Assembly: GCA_030248225.1 (NCBI GenBank)
Contig: JASANE010007074.1
Coordinates: 45,091 to 109,090, forward strand
Source of the DNA: Trileptium ribeirensis
Taxonomy: Eukaryota; Nematoda; Enoplea; Enoplida; Thoracostomopsidae
Direction of reading: 5' to 3'
DNA length: 64,000 nucleotides
Shown one piece after another: positions 45,091-58,259 of the stretch. The notes below the pieces were generated by a model. It saw only the letters and a program-made list of their open reading frames with translations, made no database searches and was not told the origin of the DNA. Position 1 is the stretch's first letter. The number at the start of each line of letters is the position of its first letter. A program made the position numbers and the translations under genes.

Positions 45091-46246
45091 ACAATTCTTG
45101 AATGGGCCACGGCTTTGCCGGACTCGATAGCGGAATGGAAAGCCTAACGAGCCTCTGTTTATAAAGTAAAAATCATCAAAATTCCTGGAAGGAATTTTGA
45201 GTTGTTAACATTTGAAGTTTTGGGTAGGGGCGGCCTCCTTTTGGGTCGTCGGGTTTGTTATTCCGACTAGACATAACCAGATAATAGATTTGCATTCGGT
45301 AGCTGACGTATCTACGAAGAAAAGGTCGGAGTTTCAACCAAATTCCTGGAGAGAATCCTAAAATATTTACAATTTCGTGATTTCTGTGGGGGCAAGCCCC
45401 TTCAGGGTCGTCGGGTTTGTCATTCTGACGTGATATTCGAAGGGTTTAGGTTTCAAATCAATAGCTCGGATCCGGGTAAAATTTTAGCCAAATCCCTGGA
45501 GTAACTTTTGAATTCTGTCAAGTTTTCACTCTGAGTGAGCGGTCTCGCTCACAAGACATCAGCCTAGCGAATACGGTTGCGGATCGATTAAAATTCTCGG
45601 CTAACTTTAAAGCTTAGGTCACTACTATCATCCTAATATAGTTCGGCAAGATTTCCGAGTGAGGAATTTTGTCGGGTAACGAGTACGTTGATTTCAGGTT
45701 TCTAACCACAGGAGCATACGGGCAGGTTGGTACTCCTTCGATTCATCGTTTTAGTAAAAACACAAGTGAAATCGCTTATCAAAACTCAATAAATAAAATA
45801 TGACCAAGGGCAGTACGTGTCTTCATTTCAGGTACTCAACTGCAGAAATTTTGTTTATCGGTCGTTTTAAAAGTAGCATTCCCGAACTTAACTCAACTCA
45901 GGGAAACATGTAAAATAATTCCTTACGCGAGTGACGCGTTTAGTTGTGCCCTGACTCGTTGACCGAGGGAGGTTCAGCATGACTTCGGTCGTATAATCAA
46001 ATAGTATGAGTGGCTGATTACAGCTACGGGTTTGCGAGACAAGCTAGGACGGGCAGGACTATCATGTAAATCAAAGTATGGACAGGGGAGGCTAAATGCT
46101 AAGTACTGACACTCGTCGGCGCTTCATCAAGTGCTGGATGCTATCTACTAAAACTACAAGCCTACCTAACCCTTTATCGTCCAGATTTGTTTATCGCGAT
46201 TCTAAAATTGTTTACTCTTTTACAAGCTAACACAAGTTTATTCATA

Positions 46247-48733
46247 AAATGTTAATAACGATACCCACTCTGATCACAAAACTGTCGGCGGCGCAGGCCG
46301 AAATATAACAAAAATCTTTATTTCTAGCGAGGTTAACAAGCGTAACGATTCATGATTTGTAGCACGTATATATTGTCTACAAATAGGGTGACCACAGGAT
46401 CTTACGGTCAGTTCACACGTACGGGTGAACTCGGCTTATGTATTCACTTGCGCCAAGAGATCATAAATTGGTTCTAATTCCATATACGTATGTGGTTCGA
46501 AGCGGGGTCGGTTTCATATCCTTCTGGCTCATCTCCGTTAGGTATTCTAACTTGGGAGACATTCGTAACTAAATTCAAAAATGTTGGCCATTACACTGTG
46601 GCCAGGATTAATGTATCACGTAACGATATTCGTAAATGTTGGCCATTAGGGTGTGGCCAGGATTAATCTACGTTGTAACGATCCAGTATCGATCTGTTAC
46701 ATCTCTTAATTTTTAAGGGGAAATTATTTGACTGTTTAATTGGGGTGTAAAGATTAAGTACGAGTTCTAGGATTGGTTTTAGCCGCGGGGTCTTATTAGG
46801 TTCGACTTGGGGTTTTCTGTAGGACGATTTGTACGGCTTTCACAGGTTCGCAGTTAGTTTGCGGCTCTATTTTTTGGTTACTGCCGGGTATCGATACGGC
46901 ATCCCACAAGAATAATTTATTTGTTTCCAGGTCTCTATTTCCCTTCACTCTCGTGAGGGTTTTGATACTGATTTATTTCGAGAAAAGTGGGCTCACTGGA
47001 GTCATGAGCCCTTCAAAAAGTTGAGACCCTGCGTACCAGGCACACAGGATCCTAAGAGCTAGGTGGCAAGTCCTCCAAAAGTCGCCAGGTCAAAAATATT
47101 TACTATTAATAAAATAATAATAATAAAATGTAAAGTAAAAGTATGGTACAATCTGAAATTAGAATATTCTTGGGGCTTTATATACAAAGATTTTCGACCA
47201 TTGATGGGGTTTCATTTGTGACCGCTGGCTATATTAAAATTGTAGTTTACAATAAAATATTAAATTTACAAGTGTTCGAATTCTCTATTTTCCTTGGTCC
47301 ACTGGTTCCTTTAGAATTTCTTGATTTTGTTTTACAAATTTGCGTCAAAATTCCCTAAGTTGCCAATGGTCTTTAAAACATTCTCTTAATTTTTAGGGGG
47401 GTATTTTGACTATAAACTTGGGGTTGTGGGGTTTTTCTCTCGGGGTTTACTTTGGTGGGTTTTCAACAGGATCGTGGTGCCACGATCCTTCAAAAACTTA
47501 ACGTACTGTACCGCAGGCGGTCATGTACAGGCCGTTTTTCCATCAGTTCCGATCAATTATCACAAACATTAATATGACAACTATCACTATGAATTATCCT
47601 AAATTTCTGAGGATGTGGTTAAAACTTAGCTTATTAAGTTTACCACGATTGATGATAAGCATACGTGATGCATACTTCAAGTATCCGTAAGCTGAAATAT
47701 CAAAATTTTGGGAATCTTAGCAAGTTAGTTACATTTTCAGGGCGTTTTCGTGGCTTTTCTCTGGACAATAAATACTACGGGGAACCGAACTAGAGGTTCC
47801 ATTTACGATGGGCTGATTGGGCGTTTTCTAGCAGGGACAAAGTTTTCTGTTTTAGTGAGGATAATGTCCTCATTCGGTGGCTCTTTCCTAGATATGTCTG
47901 TCTCGTGGGGTTTTGGAAGCTTTTACCCTTCTTCTTCGTGTTAAACAGGGTTCCTGTGAAGAAACTTGGACAAAAATAAATCCGGATATGATTCCAACGA
48001 CGATGATGTCGATGTTGACCACGACGACCATACTGCGTAAATGGACGTTTGGAAGATTTGAGGTGGTAAAAGCTCGAAGTATTAACTTTACTATTGTTAT
48101 GGATAAGAGCTTTTACCTACAAAGCTGTTCTTACAAGCAGCATTTTGAGCTGAAACTTAGACAAATTTTCGGGAAAACTTAGTAAAAGCTGTTTAAGAAG
48201 TTTTGGTGAAGAGAGGGTTTTACTGGGATTATGGCTGCATGGGACCCTTTTTTCGAGAATCTTCTCTACACTAGAAGAGCCAGCATTTCAGAAATTCTTG
48301 AAACCTTAATAATCTTTTGGCTGAAGCCGGAGGGCTAATGAATTTGACACTTAACTTTTCGACCTTCTAAAATCCTTACATCCCCGCTAGTGCTGATTCT
48401 TGCACCTAATTTCGTGTATCTAGTTCTCTTCAGCTACAATAGGCGTACGGCTACAAGTAATATCAAAGTTACTATAACAAAATATCCACACCAAAAACGA
48501 TACATTTATATACAATCAGCTATATAACAGGCATAACGATTACCTCAGACAACAGTGAATGGGTCATATTGAATTGTCGTTCATCCAGTTTATACTCCTC
48601 AACTTTAGTTTATGTTCTCACAAATTCACTGTTTTCCTTCTAACTGATTTTCCAACCATCGGCTCAAGTGATTAGCAAAATACTCATTAATAACTGGTTC
48701 TCGTATGTCGTTTGCATTGTCGTTAGAACAGTC
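46247..48733. other. Non-coding part of copy 2
   Basis: Counterpart of 36133-38640. AGGATCGTGG/CCACGATCCT near 47467-47488 is here a perfect 10-bp hairpin, and the base that breaks it in copy 1 is the one change. Confidence 0.45.
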
Positions 48734-49230
48734 TCATACTGTGGGTAACTGTAGTTCCATACGAAAAAAAGGCGGCATTCTCACTTTGCGTAACATGTGG
48801 GATTTATTCAACTGAAATTCGGCATGGACCTCCTGAAACTCAGTCGACCACGCCGTCATGTCCGATTCAATATCCCAATAAGACGGGGTGGTGCTACGAT
48901 AGCGGTAGCGGAGTCTGATAGTAAATAATCGAAGGTACACATGTAACATCTCAGTCGCCGTAAAACATGGCGAGGAGAGTCTAACGGTTGATTTTCCAGG
49001 GGTTTCTTTCTTAGGGCAGATAGGTATCCGCCTACAATGACAACAGTTCAAGTTTGTGGGGTAATTAAGCAAATAGCCATTCGGATGAGGAATTACATAA
49101 TTGCTCTTGGCCAAGTATGGACAAAATAATCAGGGCTTGCATTGAGCTTTAACAGCGGTGCGGCGGTTGCATCGCCGAGAATTATAGTTGTAGGCCATAA
49201 GACGATTGCGTCCCTATGAAAGGTGCGTAT
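48734..49230 (-). pseudogene. C-terminal part of the NADAR gene, copy 2
   Basis: The main frame (49114-48734) is longer than in copy 1 because the G run has four bases. After the Cys-rich block it continues through YWDIESDMTAWSTEFQEVHA to a stop. The frame break upstream of it is shared with copy 1. Confidence 0.55.
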
Positions 49231-49257
49231 CTCTTGTAGAAATTATCGCATCACATT

Positions 49258-49796
49258 TTAACAATTCCTTGGGCGACGGCCCATTCTAAAATCGTAAGGT
49301 CCAACGCCAATGCCCCAGGAGCTATCGGTAGGATTAGCCTCCAGAAGCTGGGCGTCTCCTGTGGACAGTAGGGTATTCCGTAAAAAGGGGAAGTCGAACT
49401 TGCGTAATAATATGGTTCTCATTACATGAGGCACGACGGGACGAAGAAGTTGAATGTTTACCTCATCCAAGAATTGTTGTTCGTTTCTCCTGGCAATGGA
49501 TTTGACATATCGAGCTCCCATCTAAGGTCTTCGATGTCTCGTCCAGCTTGATCCTCGTTGAAAAGGTAGGTGACGAGTAATTGGTATCCTTCTTCCGTAG
49601 AACTGTATTCGATGTGGTAATGTTGAATCGTTTGATCACAGGCGGCCATGTTCGACAACTTAGGCCATCGAGTGCCTTTTGAAAGAAAAATTTCGATCGG
49701 CTTTGAATAGTCGATGAAATAGTACGGCACAGGAACGGGATTCTCTTGTGGTTTGCTGACATGAGCGTATCGCTGTGGTTCTTTGAGGTAATTCAT
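49258..49796 (-). pseudogene. NADAR domain, copy 2, frameshifted
   Basis: Same two-frame arrangement as copy 1, with LSNMAACDQ in the first frame and NPTDSSWGIGVGPYD in the second. This copy keeps the Trp-Gly-Ile-Gly pattern typical of the family where copy 1 has WSIG. A premature TAA replaces a Tyr codon near 49259. Confidence 0.75.
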
Positions 49797-49899
49797 CTAG
49801 AATTTAAATACTTCGTCGTTACTGACGGTTCTTCAAGGCGGATTTGGGTCGGAGCTCGAGGTTAGTAACGGGATTAGTCGTTAAGTGACTTCAGGACGG

Positions 49900-50986
49900 T
49901 TATTGTCGTCCTCGACGGGGCATTGCTCGCGGTGTTCGAACGGCTTGAAGTCCAAAGTCTTCAGGTCTTAACGGTCTACTTCCCCATGGGTAATTCGGGA
50001 TCGTTTCAGGGTGGTGTCGAATAGTATGTTCGAGTCCCGGTTGCTCCATAAAATCTAGATAAGGCGAATATAACGTTCTGCTTCTTGATTGTGTCGGTGG
50101 TCGGAAGCTAAAAGTTTCACCGCGACCGTTACGATCGACGCTGGGTTGTGTCCTTCTACGAAAGGCTTCAGCGGTCGGTATTGTGTCAGGTGGCTGACAA
50201 CTGCGGTCATGGGCTTGTCTATACGGCATTTCACGGCGGTTGGTTCCTACGTCCTTCCTTCGGATAGGCTCATTTCTTCTAGTTACAGGTATTGGGTATT
50301 TCCGGTTTACATTATCTTTCTGCGACATAGTCGGTTTACGTAAGTTGTAATTATTAATTCCCATTTTTGGTGTCATTGACGGTCCAGGTCTGGTCCAAGT
50401 AACGTTAGTTGCGGTTTGCAAATGCCTAGGTTGCAGTAGTAATTGCGATTGTTTGTTTAACATTATTAATCGTGCGCTGATTTACGCGTACTCCACGTTG
50501 CGACGCAGGCTCTTGCCTGCGCGTAGGGCTACGTTGCGGTGAAGCGGTTGGGGTAGGTTCGTCATCACTAACTACTCGAGCAATTCCTTGTCTAATTCTA
50601 CTTATATCAGGTTCTGATTCTTCTGATGCCCTTTCAATTGCTGTTGGCTGCTTTGGAGGTCGGCCACGACGACGCCTACTGATTGTGTCCTCCAAAAAGG
50701 GTTGAACTTGTTCGTATAGTGAATGTGTAGTGTCTGGCACTGGTGCTGTGCTTCCTGTGAAGTGTTCCAAGAGTTCCGTTGCAGTTTGAGAACTTGTTTC
50801 GGTTCCTTCTAGTGATCTACGTCTTCGTTCCTCCTCCTCAGCTAAGAAGTCTCTCACAACCTCTCTAGCTACTTTTCGTCCAGTGTGTCTTCCTATAAAT
50901 GCTGTTTCTGGAGGGGAAGAGTCTCTTCCGTGTGGTGTCTTAGGTCGTCTGGGTGGTTTATTTAGTGGTTCGGGCATATAAACCAA
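49900..50986 (-). pseudogene. AT-hook protein, copy 2, frameshifted
   Basis: The frame starting at 50977 (same MPEPLNKPP start) holds the AT-hook RRRRGRPPKQP and breaks near 50440 by one extra base. A second frame (50463-49900) carries the basic C-terminal half. Here 48 extra codons (around QPPDTIPTAEAFRRRTQ) are present that copy 1 lacks. Confidence 0.6.
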
Positions 50987-52765
50987 TACTTTTAAATTTT
51001 GTACAGAACAGTGTGTAACAGACGTATGTAAGAGAGGCGATTGGACACAAAGCGAAAGTGTTTATTGTACGTTCCATGCGTTTTAAGCACACTTAGTTTG
51101 ACGCAGTAGACGCAAGGGTTTATAGTGGAAGACGTTTTTGCTTTGGGTGTCCAAAAACCGGCATATTAATGAATAAATAAATATTATTTGCTGCCTCAGT
51201 CTCTTTAAAGTTTCAGAAAGGCAATAATGCCATCGTAATACATTAAGTTTAATGTAAAATTTATTTTTAACACATTTTAAATCCGTTGTACCTTCATATC
51301 TTTCTTCATCTGTTTTACTTTATATAAGTTTCGAAGACAAGGTTCCGGATACGGTTTAAATGGACGGTTGCGGTTGCTAGTTCCGGTTCCGGTTATTCCC
51401 TATTGTTTGCATATGTGACTATGAAAGTTTTCGAGTTTGGTGGAAACGATGATTCGCTTTCACGTATATGTGACTATTCCTGTTGCTGCGCACTCGTGGG
51501 TTGACCCACATTCTGATAATATACGTGTTGAAATCAAAGTTTTGCAACGCCATTAATATGTACAGGCTTATGCAGACTGCCAAAATTATACAGGAGACAT
51601 GAACTAATGGGTCTGCCAGTGCGCAACTGGGGAGAGCAAAAAATACTTGGAAAGGAGCGGGATGATTCCCCAGTTCATATGGCAGGTTTCCCAATTGAAC
51701 AGAGGGCATCATAAAACACTTGTCAGAAAACATCAACTATGTGTAATTTAACGACGGATTGCAATTATATTTATATAAAATAACTTCACCAGCATATTCA
51801 CTAAGCCGAAATGCCTAAAAATTAGCATATTTTGTAGATAAACAAAAAATCCGCCAGTTTTTTTAGCCGCGCACTGCGTAGTTAATTGCATGGGTGGCAT
51901 GACCTTGGTCGAATCCAAAATTTACTTCGCTTCATGAAGTGGGGAAATTGCTGGATGTCAATATATCTGCCCCCTTATCTGGAGAAGCCAGATGTACATA
52001 ATTATAATACTTAAATCTGTTAAATAATCAGTGATCTACGTTTTGTGAGCGGAAGAGTTCTATAATTGCACTTAAACTTTTAACGCTTTAGTCAACCGTT
52101 TAATCTTGAATTTGCATCTCGCGTACCGCTTAATAAGTATATATTAGGCACCGCAGAGAATTGAAATGAGTACACATTACTTAAACTTTCTCCAAAATAA
52201 AAAGTACATGTATACGAAGACACAGTGCAGTAAACAGTGTATTTCGAAATTATATTTCATACCACACATCCGATCTGCTTATTCTAAAAGGTTACTATGT
52301 ATTTTGTATAGTGTTCGTTCAAATTGATCCTATGCTTCTAGGCTTCTCAGTCAAATTCTTGTCAAAGCTGCTGCTCAGTTTCTTAAGTTATTTAGTTTTG
52401 TGGGGCTCTCATGACATTCACGGATCTACTAGCTCTTCAGATGTAACTGACTGTTGCACGCTAAAAAAATTTCACAGTTGTAAACTAGAATGGCGGGGGT
52501 TCGGCGCTAAAATGCCTCTGCACCCAGGTCACACAGCGACATTCAAAAGTATAATATATAGTTAAAGTAACGATTAGCATTACACATTGGGTCCATTTGG
52601 AGCCATTACGCACGAAAATATTAAATATTGATCTGTTTCTGCTTTGATTTTGAAGTTTATGATAAAGTCAGAATATAACAAATATTTTCTATATATTGTA
52701 TATATAGTCTAAAATTTATCTTTTAATCACCCCTGTTTTGTATAGGTATAACGATAAAATTTCAG
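50987..52765. other. Non-coding or uncertain part of copy 2
   Basis: Counterpart of 40743-42734, including the still-open minus frame 51419-51736 and plus frame 52311-52565. Confidence 0.35.
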
Positions 52766-53313
52766 CTGCTACAACCGAAAATTCGACATGAGAGAAACGC
52801 GTTGCTTCAATGTGTTACACACATTGTCGACCATTCCTACTTCTTAACAGCTTCCACACCTAACTCTTCAGAAACACGAGTCACACAGAAACCACTGTAT
52901 GACAAACAGTGGCAAACCAACAATAGCCCTGCATCTGTAGGTGCTGAAGACTACGATGACAATGCCGGCGATGAAGAGGAGGGTGAAATTCCAGAAGACC
53001 CGCCTACTGAAAGTGAAATGCGAATGGCACATTCGACCTTCGGAATTGGGATATGTTACGATCTCCGAATCCAACAAAATTAAAAGAAGAAATTAAAGTA
53101 GAAGTCAATGGTGACGATAAAAATTTGATTGGAACTCTTGGCGAAGCAGGTGAAAAATTGACGTTGGCCAGTAATAGGCATATAGAAAATCTGGCAGAGT
53201 CGGATGAATCAAGTAATGTTAAAGAATGCGATAAAAGCGAAGCGATACTGCTGCCGCCATCAATCCAAGCCGAAGCGTTATTAGAAGAAATTGAACGCCA
53301 GTTTAATCTATGA
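52766..53313 (+). pseudogene. Terminal exon of the acidic protein, copy 2, frameshifted
   Basis: Same acceptor and start as copy 1, but the run GGGG at 43017-43020 is GGG here (53047-53049). The frame therefore shifts after FGIG and ends after about 12 further codons. The remainder stays open in the other frame (53053-53313), with a few further amino-acid changes. Confidence 0.75.
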
Positions 53314-53464
53314 CCAATATACAGGGATGGATAGAGATAGGCTAGACAGCCTTATTTACCGGAATGGACAAGCAAATTTTTCAACTAGCAAGGATCTATT
53401 CAAACGTTGAGTAAAATTTAGCAGTACACCTGTCATAAAAAATTTTGGCCCATTTGAAGTTGGA

Positions 53465-53655
53465 GGACCGAAGTAAAATACATGCCATGCCATTCTCAAT
53501 ATACCAAGCCTAAACCTTAGTCTTAGCCTAAGCTAAGATTTCTATATGAACCATGTACTAAGCCTAACTCGGGGGTCTCCCGCCCCCGAACCCCCCGCTC
53601 TAAACTGTTTTTCTAACATTATAACGTCCGGCCCATAAAATTGACATGGCCAAAA
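53465..53655 (+). repeat. Dispersed repeat R3, copy C
   Basis: Tandem-duplicate partner of 43435-43625, with a few mismatches. Confidence 0.85.
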
Positions 53656-55319
53656 TTTTACTCGTTCAATAACACCGAATTACCGAAATTTAACTGTATA
53701 ACCAGTTACATCTGATTGTCTGGAGAAAAGTCATTTTATATTTTGCCGCTTAATGCGGTGTTCACGTTATAATATCGCCCACGTTTGGAACCTATGTACC
53801 ACATACAGTCTCATGCATACTGTAGACAATAGGGTGTGTTAGACACACCATGTTTTTAATAAATTTTTTCAAAGGTAGTTTCTAAGGGTATTGCCACATC
53901 TCGACAGTGTCAAGCACACAGTGTCTTCTTGCGGTTTTATTGAGAGTATGCGCCATTATTTCTTCAACCTTCATATGGCCTAGATACAAATACCGAGAAT
54001 TTAAATAAGTCTACACGTCACAATTGGCTAATAAACCACATTAGCTGCAGACGGTGTCTGTTATAGTTAATTCACGCCAAAAATGTAGCTAAGGGTGTGT
54101 ACGACATTGTAAACATAAAATGTGGTAGTTAAGGGTGTGTCGTACACCATCGGAAATGGGTTTACGGTATGGGTGTGACCCTGACTGTCTACACGGTTAG
54201 GTCGCGACTACAGGGATACAAAAGTTCCAAACAGCGGGGACATTGTAACGTGAACGCCGCATAAAGTTTGATTATGGTCATGATTTTTCTTTTACATACA
54301 TGTCTATAAAGGCACATCAGACTATGCAAACACCCTCATCATATTTATTCAATGACATTTGTTGATATTAATTCTAAACCTATCTATATCTGAAATATTT
54401 TGGGGGAAAACCACATGTGCAAAATCGAAATTTATTAGAAATATAGCTAAATGCATCTACCTAGTAAAATACATGAAAATGGTCTAAGCCACAAGTAACA
54501 TCTCAATAAAGGTTTCTGATATGCATACCTGAAATAATTTTGATTAACTAGCAAATAATTTTTTTTGAATTGTAGAATGCTTTGCTTTACTCAAAGGAAA
54601 TTTTCAAGATTTTTCGGTATAAAAACCTACATTAGTAGTAAATTAAAAGCCCGATTTCACCCGTTTATCACAAGTTAATATTTTAACCAAGCTGTTGATG
54701 GATGGTTGGACATTTGATATGTATTATGGGTCTTTCTGAGAACTTTTCGTTAACTTGGTTCTGATTGTATATACATTTATCGATATAAAAAAACTTTTAG
54801 TAACATTGGTGACCTAAAAAATAGAAATTATATAATAAAAATCCGAAGATATTGCAATTGATTAGATTTGGTTCGGTTAGTCATAATATAAAAAAATTCC
54901 CTCCGTGTAGCAGTTTTTCGGCAAACGTCAATTGCGCAGCTTGAGCAAAATAACGAGCTCAATGCATCCAAAAGAGCTCGTCATTCGGTGGTCAGTTAGA
55001 ACTACTCATTGATAAATTCTTGTACAGATAATATCTGAAACTTTTCAATCATATTATCAATAACAGATAGCGGGGTATATACTAATATAAGCTGAATCCT
55101 TTGTTTCCTTATGATTTGGAAAGCTTTCCAATATAGTACAACCATAGGTCAAATTATAAAACACGCACAGGAATATCAATGTCTTGACCTTTTTGGTATT
55201 AAGAGTCATATTGCAGCACCATCTTGGCTATTACTGACTATGACAATGATGGATTTCTCTTACGTCTAGTCGGAAAACACTAAAATCTTTTTCAATACCC
55301 ACAGCAGATGTTCGTCTTT
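53656..55319. other. Non-coding
   Basis: The end of copy 2 and the first 200 bases beyond it. Nothing recognised. Confidence 0.4.
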
Positions 55320-55690
55320 ATTGTCAGCTGTTAGAAATTTTGTCTCTTGCATCCAGCTATAACATACAAAGTTCTTTTACAGACTACAGTCAGATATTTG
55401 CAATCCTATTGGAGCTCTTACAAAGTTCATTATTTTATAGCTGGCTGCAAAAGACAAAAGCTTATAACAGTTTTCGCCGTTAGAGACAATAATCTGTCAT
55501 GGCTGACTGTAAGACTTTAGTTTCTTACGGCCTACTGTTACAGACTTGTCTTTATCGACCGACTATTTGCTAAGGACGAAAGTTTGTTACAGCTATCTGT
55601 TAGGATTTTAATCTTATATAACGAACCGTTACATACAAAATTCTCTAATCTTTCATTACAACAAACTAATCCAGCCATTAATTGGAAATT
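55320..55690. repeat. Dispersed repeat R2, copy 3
   Basis: Array of degenerate units with GCTGTTAGA..TTGTCTC, GGCTGACTGTAAGAC and similar forms of the motif described at 8702-9180. It lies 65 bases before the hAT element. Confidence 0.6.
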
Positions 55691-55754
55691 TCACTTTTTT
55701 CGAACAGCTGCTATAGACTGAACTGTCCACGTTTTGCACGCATTCAGTGAAACG

Positions 55755-56940
55755 CAGGGTACTCATGGAGATGAAAATCTATTTTCCACTCCGTCTCCAT
55801 GAAATATTCGTGGAGATCTCCGTGGACACCGTAATCGGAAGTTATTGCATCTCAAATACCGTCCAACGCCAGAGTTTTTAATAAATAGAGGAGTTATAGC
55901 TGTCGATGTCCAGATTTGTCTCTGCTATACTCGACGCTGGCCATGCCCACTATACACCCCACCGCCCTAGGGGCCGCGCCCGATAGCTGAGCAGAGGGCA
56001 GCCACGGGCCCCAGGCTTCCTGCCAAATACAACAGCTCTTTAGTGCTCGGGAATGCACTGGTGATAGATACAAGACCTATCTAGCTTTTATGCATGATAC
56101 AATGCTCTCATGGAAAATAGTCTAAACAGATACATTATCTCTCTGTGTCATACACTTCTTCTAAAGCCAGATACAAAAACTCTCTGGCTTACTTTACTTG
56201 TCGCTATTCTACGGTAGATTCGGTCGCATTTTATACGATGCGGTTATTTCTGCATCCATTTCGTTAATGATACTTCTCATGCATCCAGCTCCTTGTTTGG
56301 ATAAATGGTATCGATCTTTAGCACAAAATAGCTCTTGAACTAGCTTGCCTTCGATAAAAAGTTGTGATCTAGTGTCCATTAGGATGAAATTGTTGATCTC
56401 GTCATTAAGTGGATCAAAGGAATTGTTCAATTTAAATGCCGCTTGTCCCTCACGTTTGAACTGCTGACACCATACCGGAACGTTTGGTTGAACGCTGCGG
56501 CGTGCATTTCCAAGCGCTAAAGAGCTGTTGTATTTAGCAGGAAGCCTGAGGCTCGTGGCTGTCCGCTGCTCAGCTATCGGGCGCGGCCCTATGGCGATGG
56601 GGTGTATAGTGGGCATGGCCACCGTGGACCATAGCAGAGAAATCTGGACATCGACAGCTATAACTCCTGTATTTATTGAAAACTCTAGCGTTGTACAGTA
56701 TGTAAGATGCAATAACTTTCGATTGCGGTGTCCACGGAGATCTCCGCCCAATCTTAATTTTTGCCATTAGCGATTAGCCGTTGTCAGTTCAGTTGTGTAG
56801 TAAACGTCAAAACATCCAATAACCTTAAACTCGGAGGTTATGATTATGTCATCGGTTTGTGTTAAATTATCTCCACGGTGGAGTGGAGATCTCAGCTAAA
56901 AAAATGCTCTCCACTCCGCTCCATCTCCATGAGCACCCTG
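55755..56940. mobile_element. Non-autonomous hAT-type element with long inverted arms
   Basis: The ends are CAGGGTACTCATGGAGATG at the left and, inverted, CAGGGTGCTCATGGAGATG at the right. An 8-bp target duplication flanks it, GTGAAACG (55747-55754) and GTGAAACC (56941-56948), with one mismatch. CAGGG termini with 8-bp duplications are typical of hAT elements. Inner arms 55811-56057 and 56502-56746 are inverted copies of each other, so a transcript would fold into a long hairpin. No transposase is encoded. Confidence 0.85.
56209..56480 (-). pseudogene. Captured fragment with a SGNH-hydrolase-like end block
   Basis: Open frame in the loop between the inverted arms, running on from arm sequence upstream. 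Residues near its end read NNFILMDTRSQLFIEG then KDRYHLSKQGAG. This has the shape of the last block of SGNH/GDSL hydrolases (DxxH, here D-R-Y-H, followed by a small-residue turn). The catalytic Ser block is absent. It is probably a gene piece picked up by the element. The call is moderate to weak. Confidence 0.4.
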
Positions 56941-56948
56941 GTGAAACC

Positions 56949-58029
56949 CCCATACACCATTCTTTATACTACGTACGCAACACAACCAAACTGCTGAAAA
57001 CATACTATATTTTCGAAGGGTGGTATATTGACCCTAAATCCACTGCAAACCTACGAAAAGCGTGAAATGTTCAGGCGGGAATCTAGATAACATAACCATC
57101 GTAATCAACGAAAAACCAATATATATAGCTCTGCAAGGAATTAATCAAACGAATGAAAACAGACCACATTTTGGGAATCGGGTTTGTCGACTGTGAGAAA
57201 AAACCAACGTATTTATCGTCCGATAACAAAAGAAACTCGTAATGTAAAACACCGAAATTTGAAAAATCAGTATTTTTGGCACACGGTAGACGCCATATTC
57301 GGGCTCACAGAGGCCGAGGAAGTGTTTCCACAAAAATAACTAATGCTCAACGAAATTGTAGATCTCTATATGTTGATTCTGTATGGTGGGTTTTCTTTTT
57401 CGAATCGAAACCCACCTGGAGAAATAGGGCGCGAAGCATCGGTGCCTGTATAGCCAGATTTGGCAAATAACCCTTGTAAAGCATGATTTTTGCCAATTAG
57501 CCAGAGAATATGGGATCAGAGCTGTCCGCGTTCGTTAAAAAAATCGACGGTCACTAAAGGGCACATTATCATCACTTCTGCTATCAAATAAAATATTGAA
57601 ATCCACCCGTATATGAGTTATGAGTGACAATGCATTGAAAATAATGATCTAACAAGAATGTCTGAAATGTCAAAGAATATTCTCCTGCTTCAAAATCAAA
57701 GAAAACTTTTAACAATCGAATTTCGTATTTTTTTTCGACGCATAATCTTATTGCGGGCCGATTTGCTTTTCGCCTTAGTTTCCGAAAATTTTGTCTTTGG
57801 AACAGAATTTTAGAAAAAAATTGTCATTACATGTGTCAATTTTGGTCGTTTTCAACAAGGGAATCAAAAAATTGATCAAATGACACAGAATCAGAGGGAG
57901 CCCGAAAATTGGCAATGGTGCATTTTTGCTCTACAGTATAAAAATTTGAGTGATATAGTAGCGTATACTTTTCACTCATAAAAATTATGAGAAATAACCC
58001 TTTGATGCACGACGGAATTTGTGTATTGT
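56949..58029. other. Non-coding
   Basis: The open frames at 57145-57333 and 57276-57470 overlap on opposite strands. No motif is recognised. Confidence 0.4.
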
Positions 58030-58034
58030 GGAAT

Positions 58035-58125
58035 GTTTGACTAACTCGGCCAGCATCAGGGAGCGAACCCGGGTTGTGTGTCTGAAAGTTACAATCGCTA
58101 AGCACTGAGCTACTTAGGAGCTGCT
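58035..58125 (-). repeat. tRNA-like SINE head (pol III box A and box B)
   Basis: On the minus strand TAGCTCAGTGC (box A-like) is followed 43 bases later by GGTTCGCTCCC (box B-like), the distance found in tRNAs. The D-arm and T-arm do not pair well and the acceptor stem is missing, so it is not a working tRNA gene but fits a tRNA-derived SINE. Confidence 0.55.
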
Positions 58126-58259
58126 GCTCGGTTGCTAAAGGAACCTTACAACGCGTGCGAATAGTTGAACGATACACTAATTTTTGATTAAGCGCCTCAG
58201 AGGGGAAAATCCTAAAATTTTTGGCTAGATCAACTCAAAATAATTTCTATGAAATTTAA

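Larger units (their letters stand above)
45091..55121. repeat. Large tandem duplication, copy 2 (10.0 kb)
   Basis: Begins with the same 20-base start as copy 1. It ends at TGATTTGGAA (55112-55121), exactly where copy 1 ends. Relative to copy 1 it lacks 33462-36132, has 144 extra bases at 50051-50198 and lacks 236 bases upstream of the AT-hook frame. It also carries small indels, mostly in base runs. Confidence 0.95.

Noticed and set aside
58035..58125. Functional tRNA gene on the minus strand
   Set aside because: Box A and box B are well placed, but the D, anticodon, T and acceptor stems do not pair. It is better read as a SINE head.
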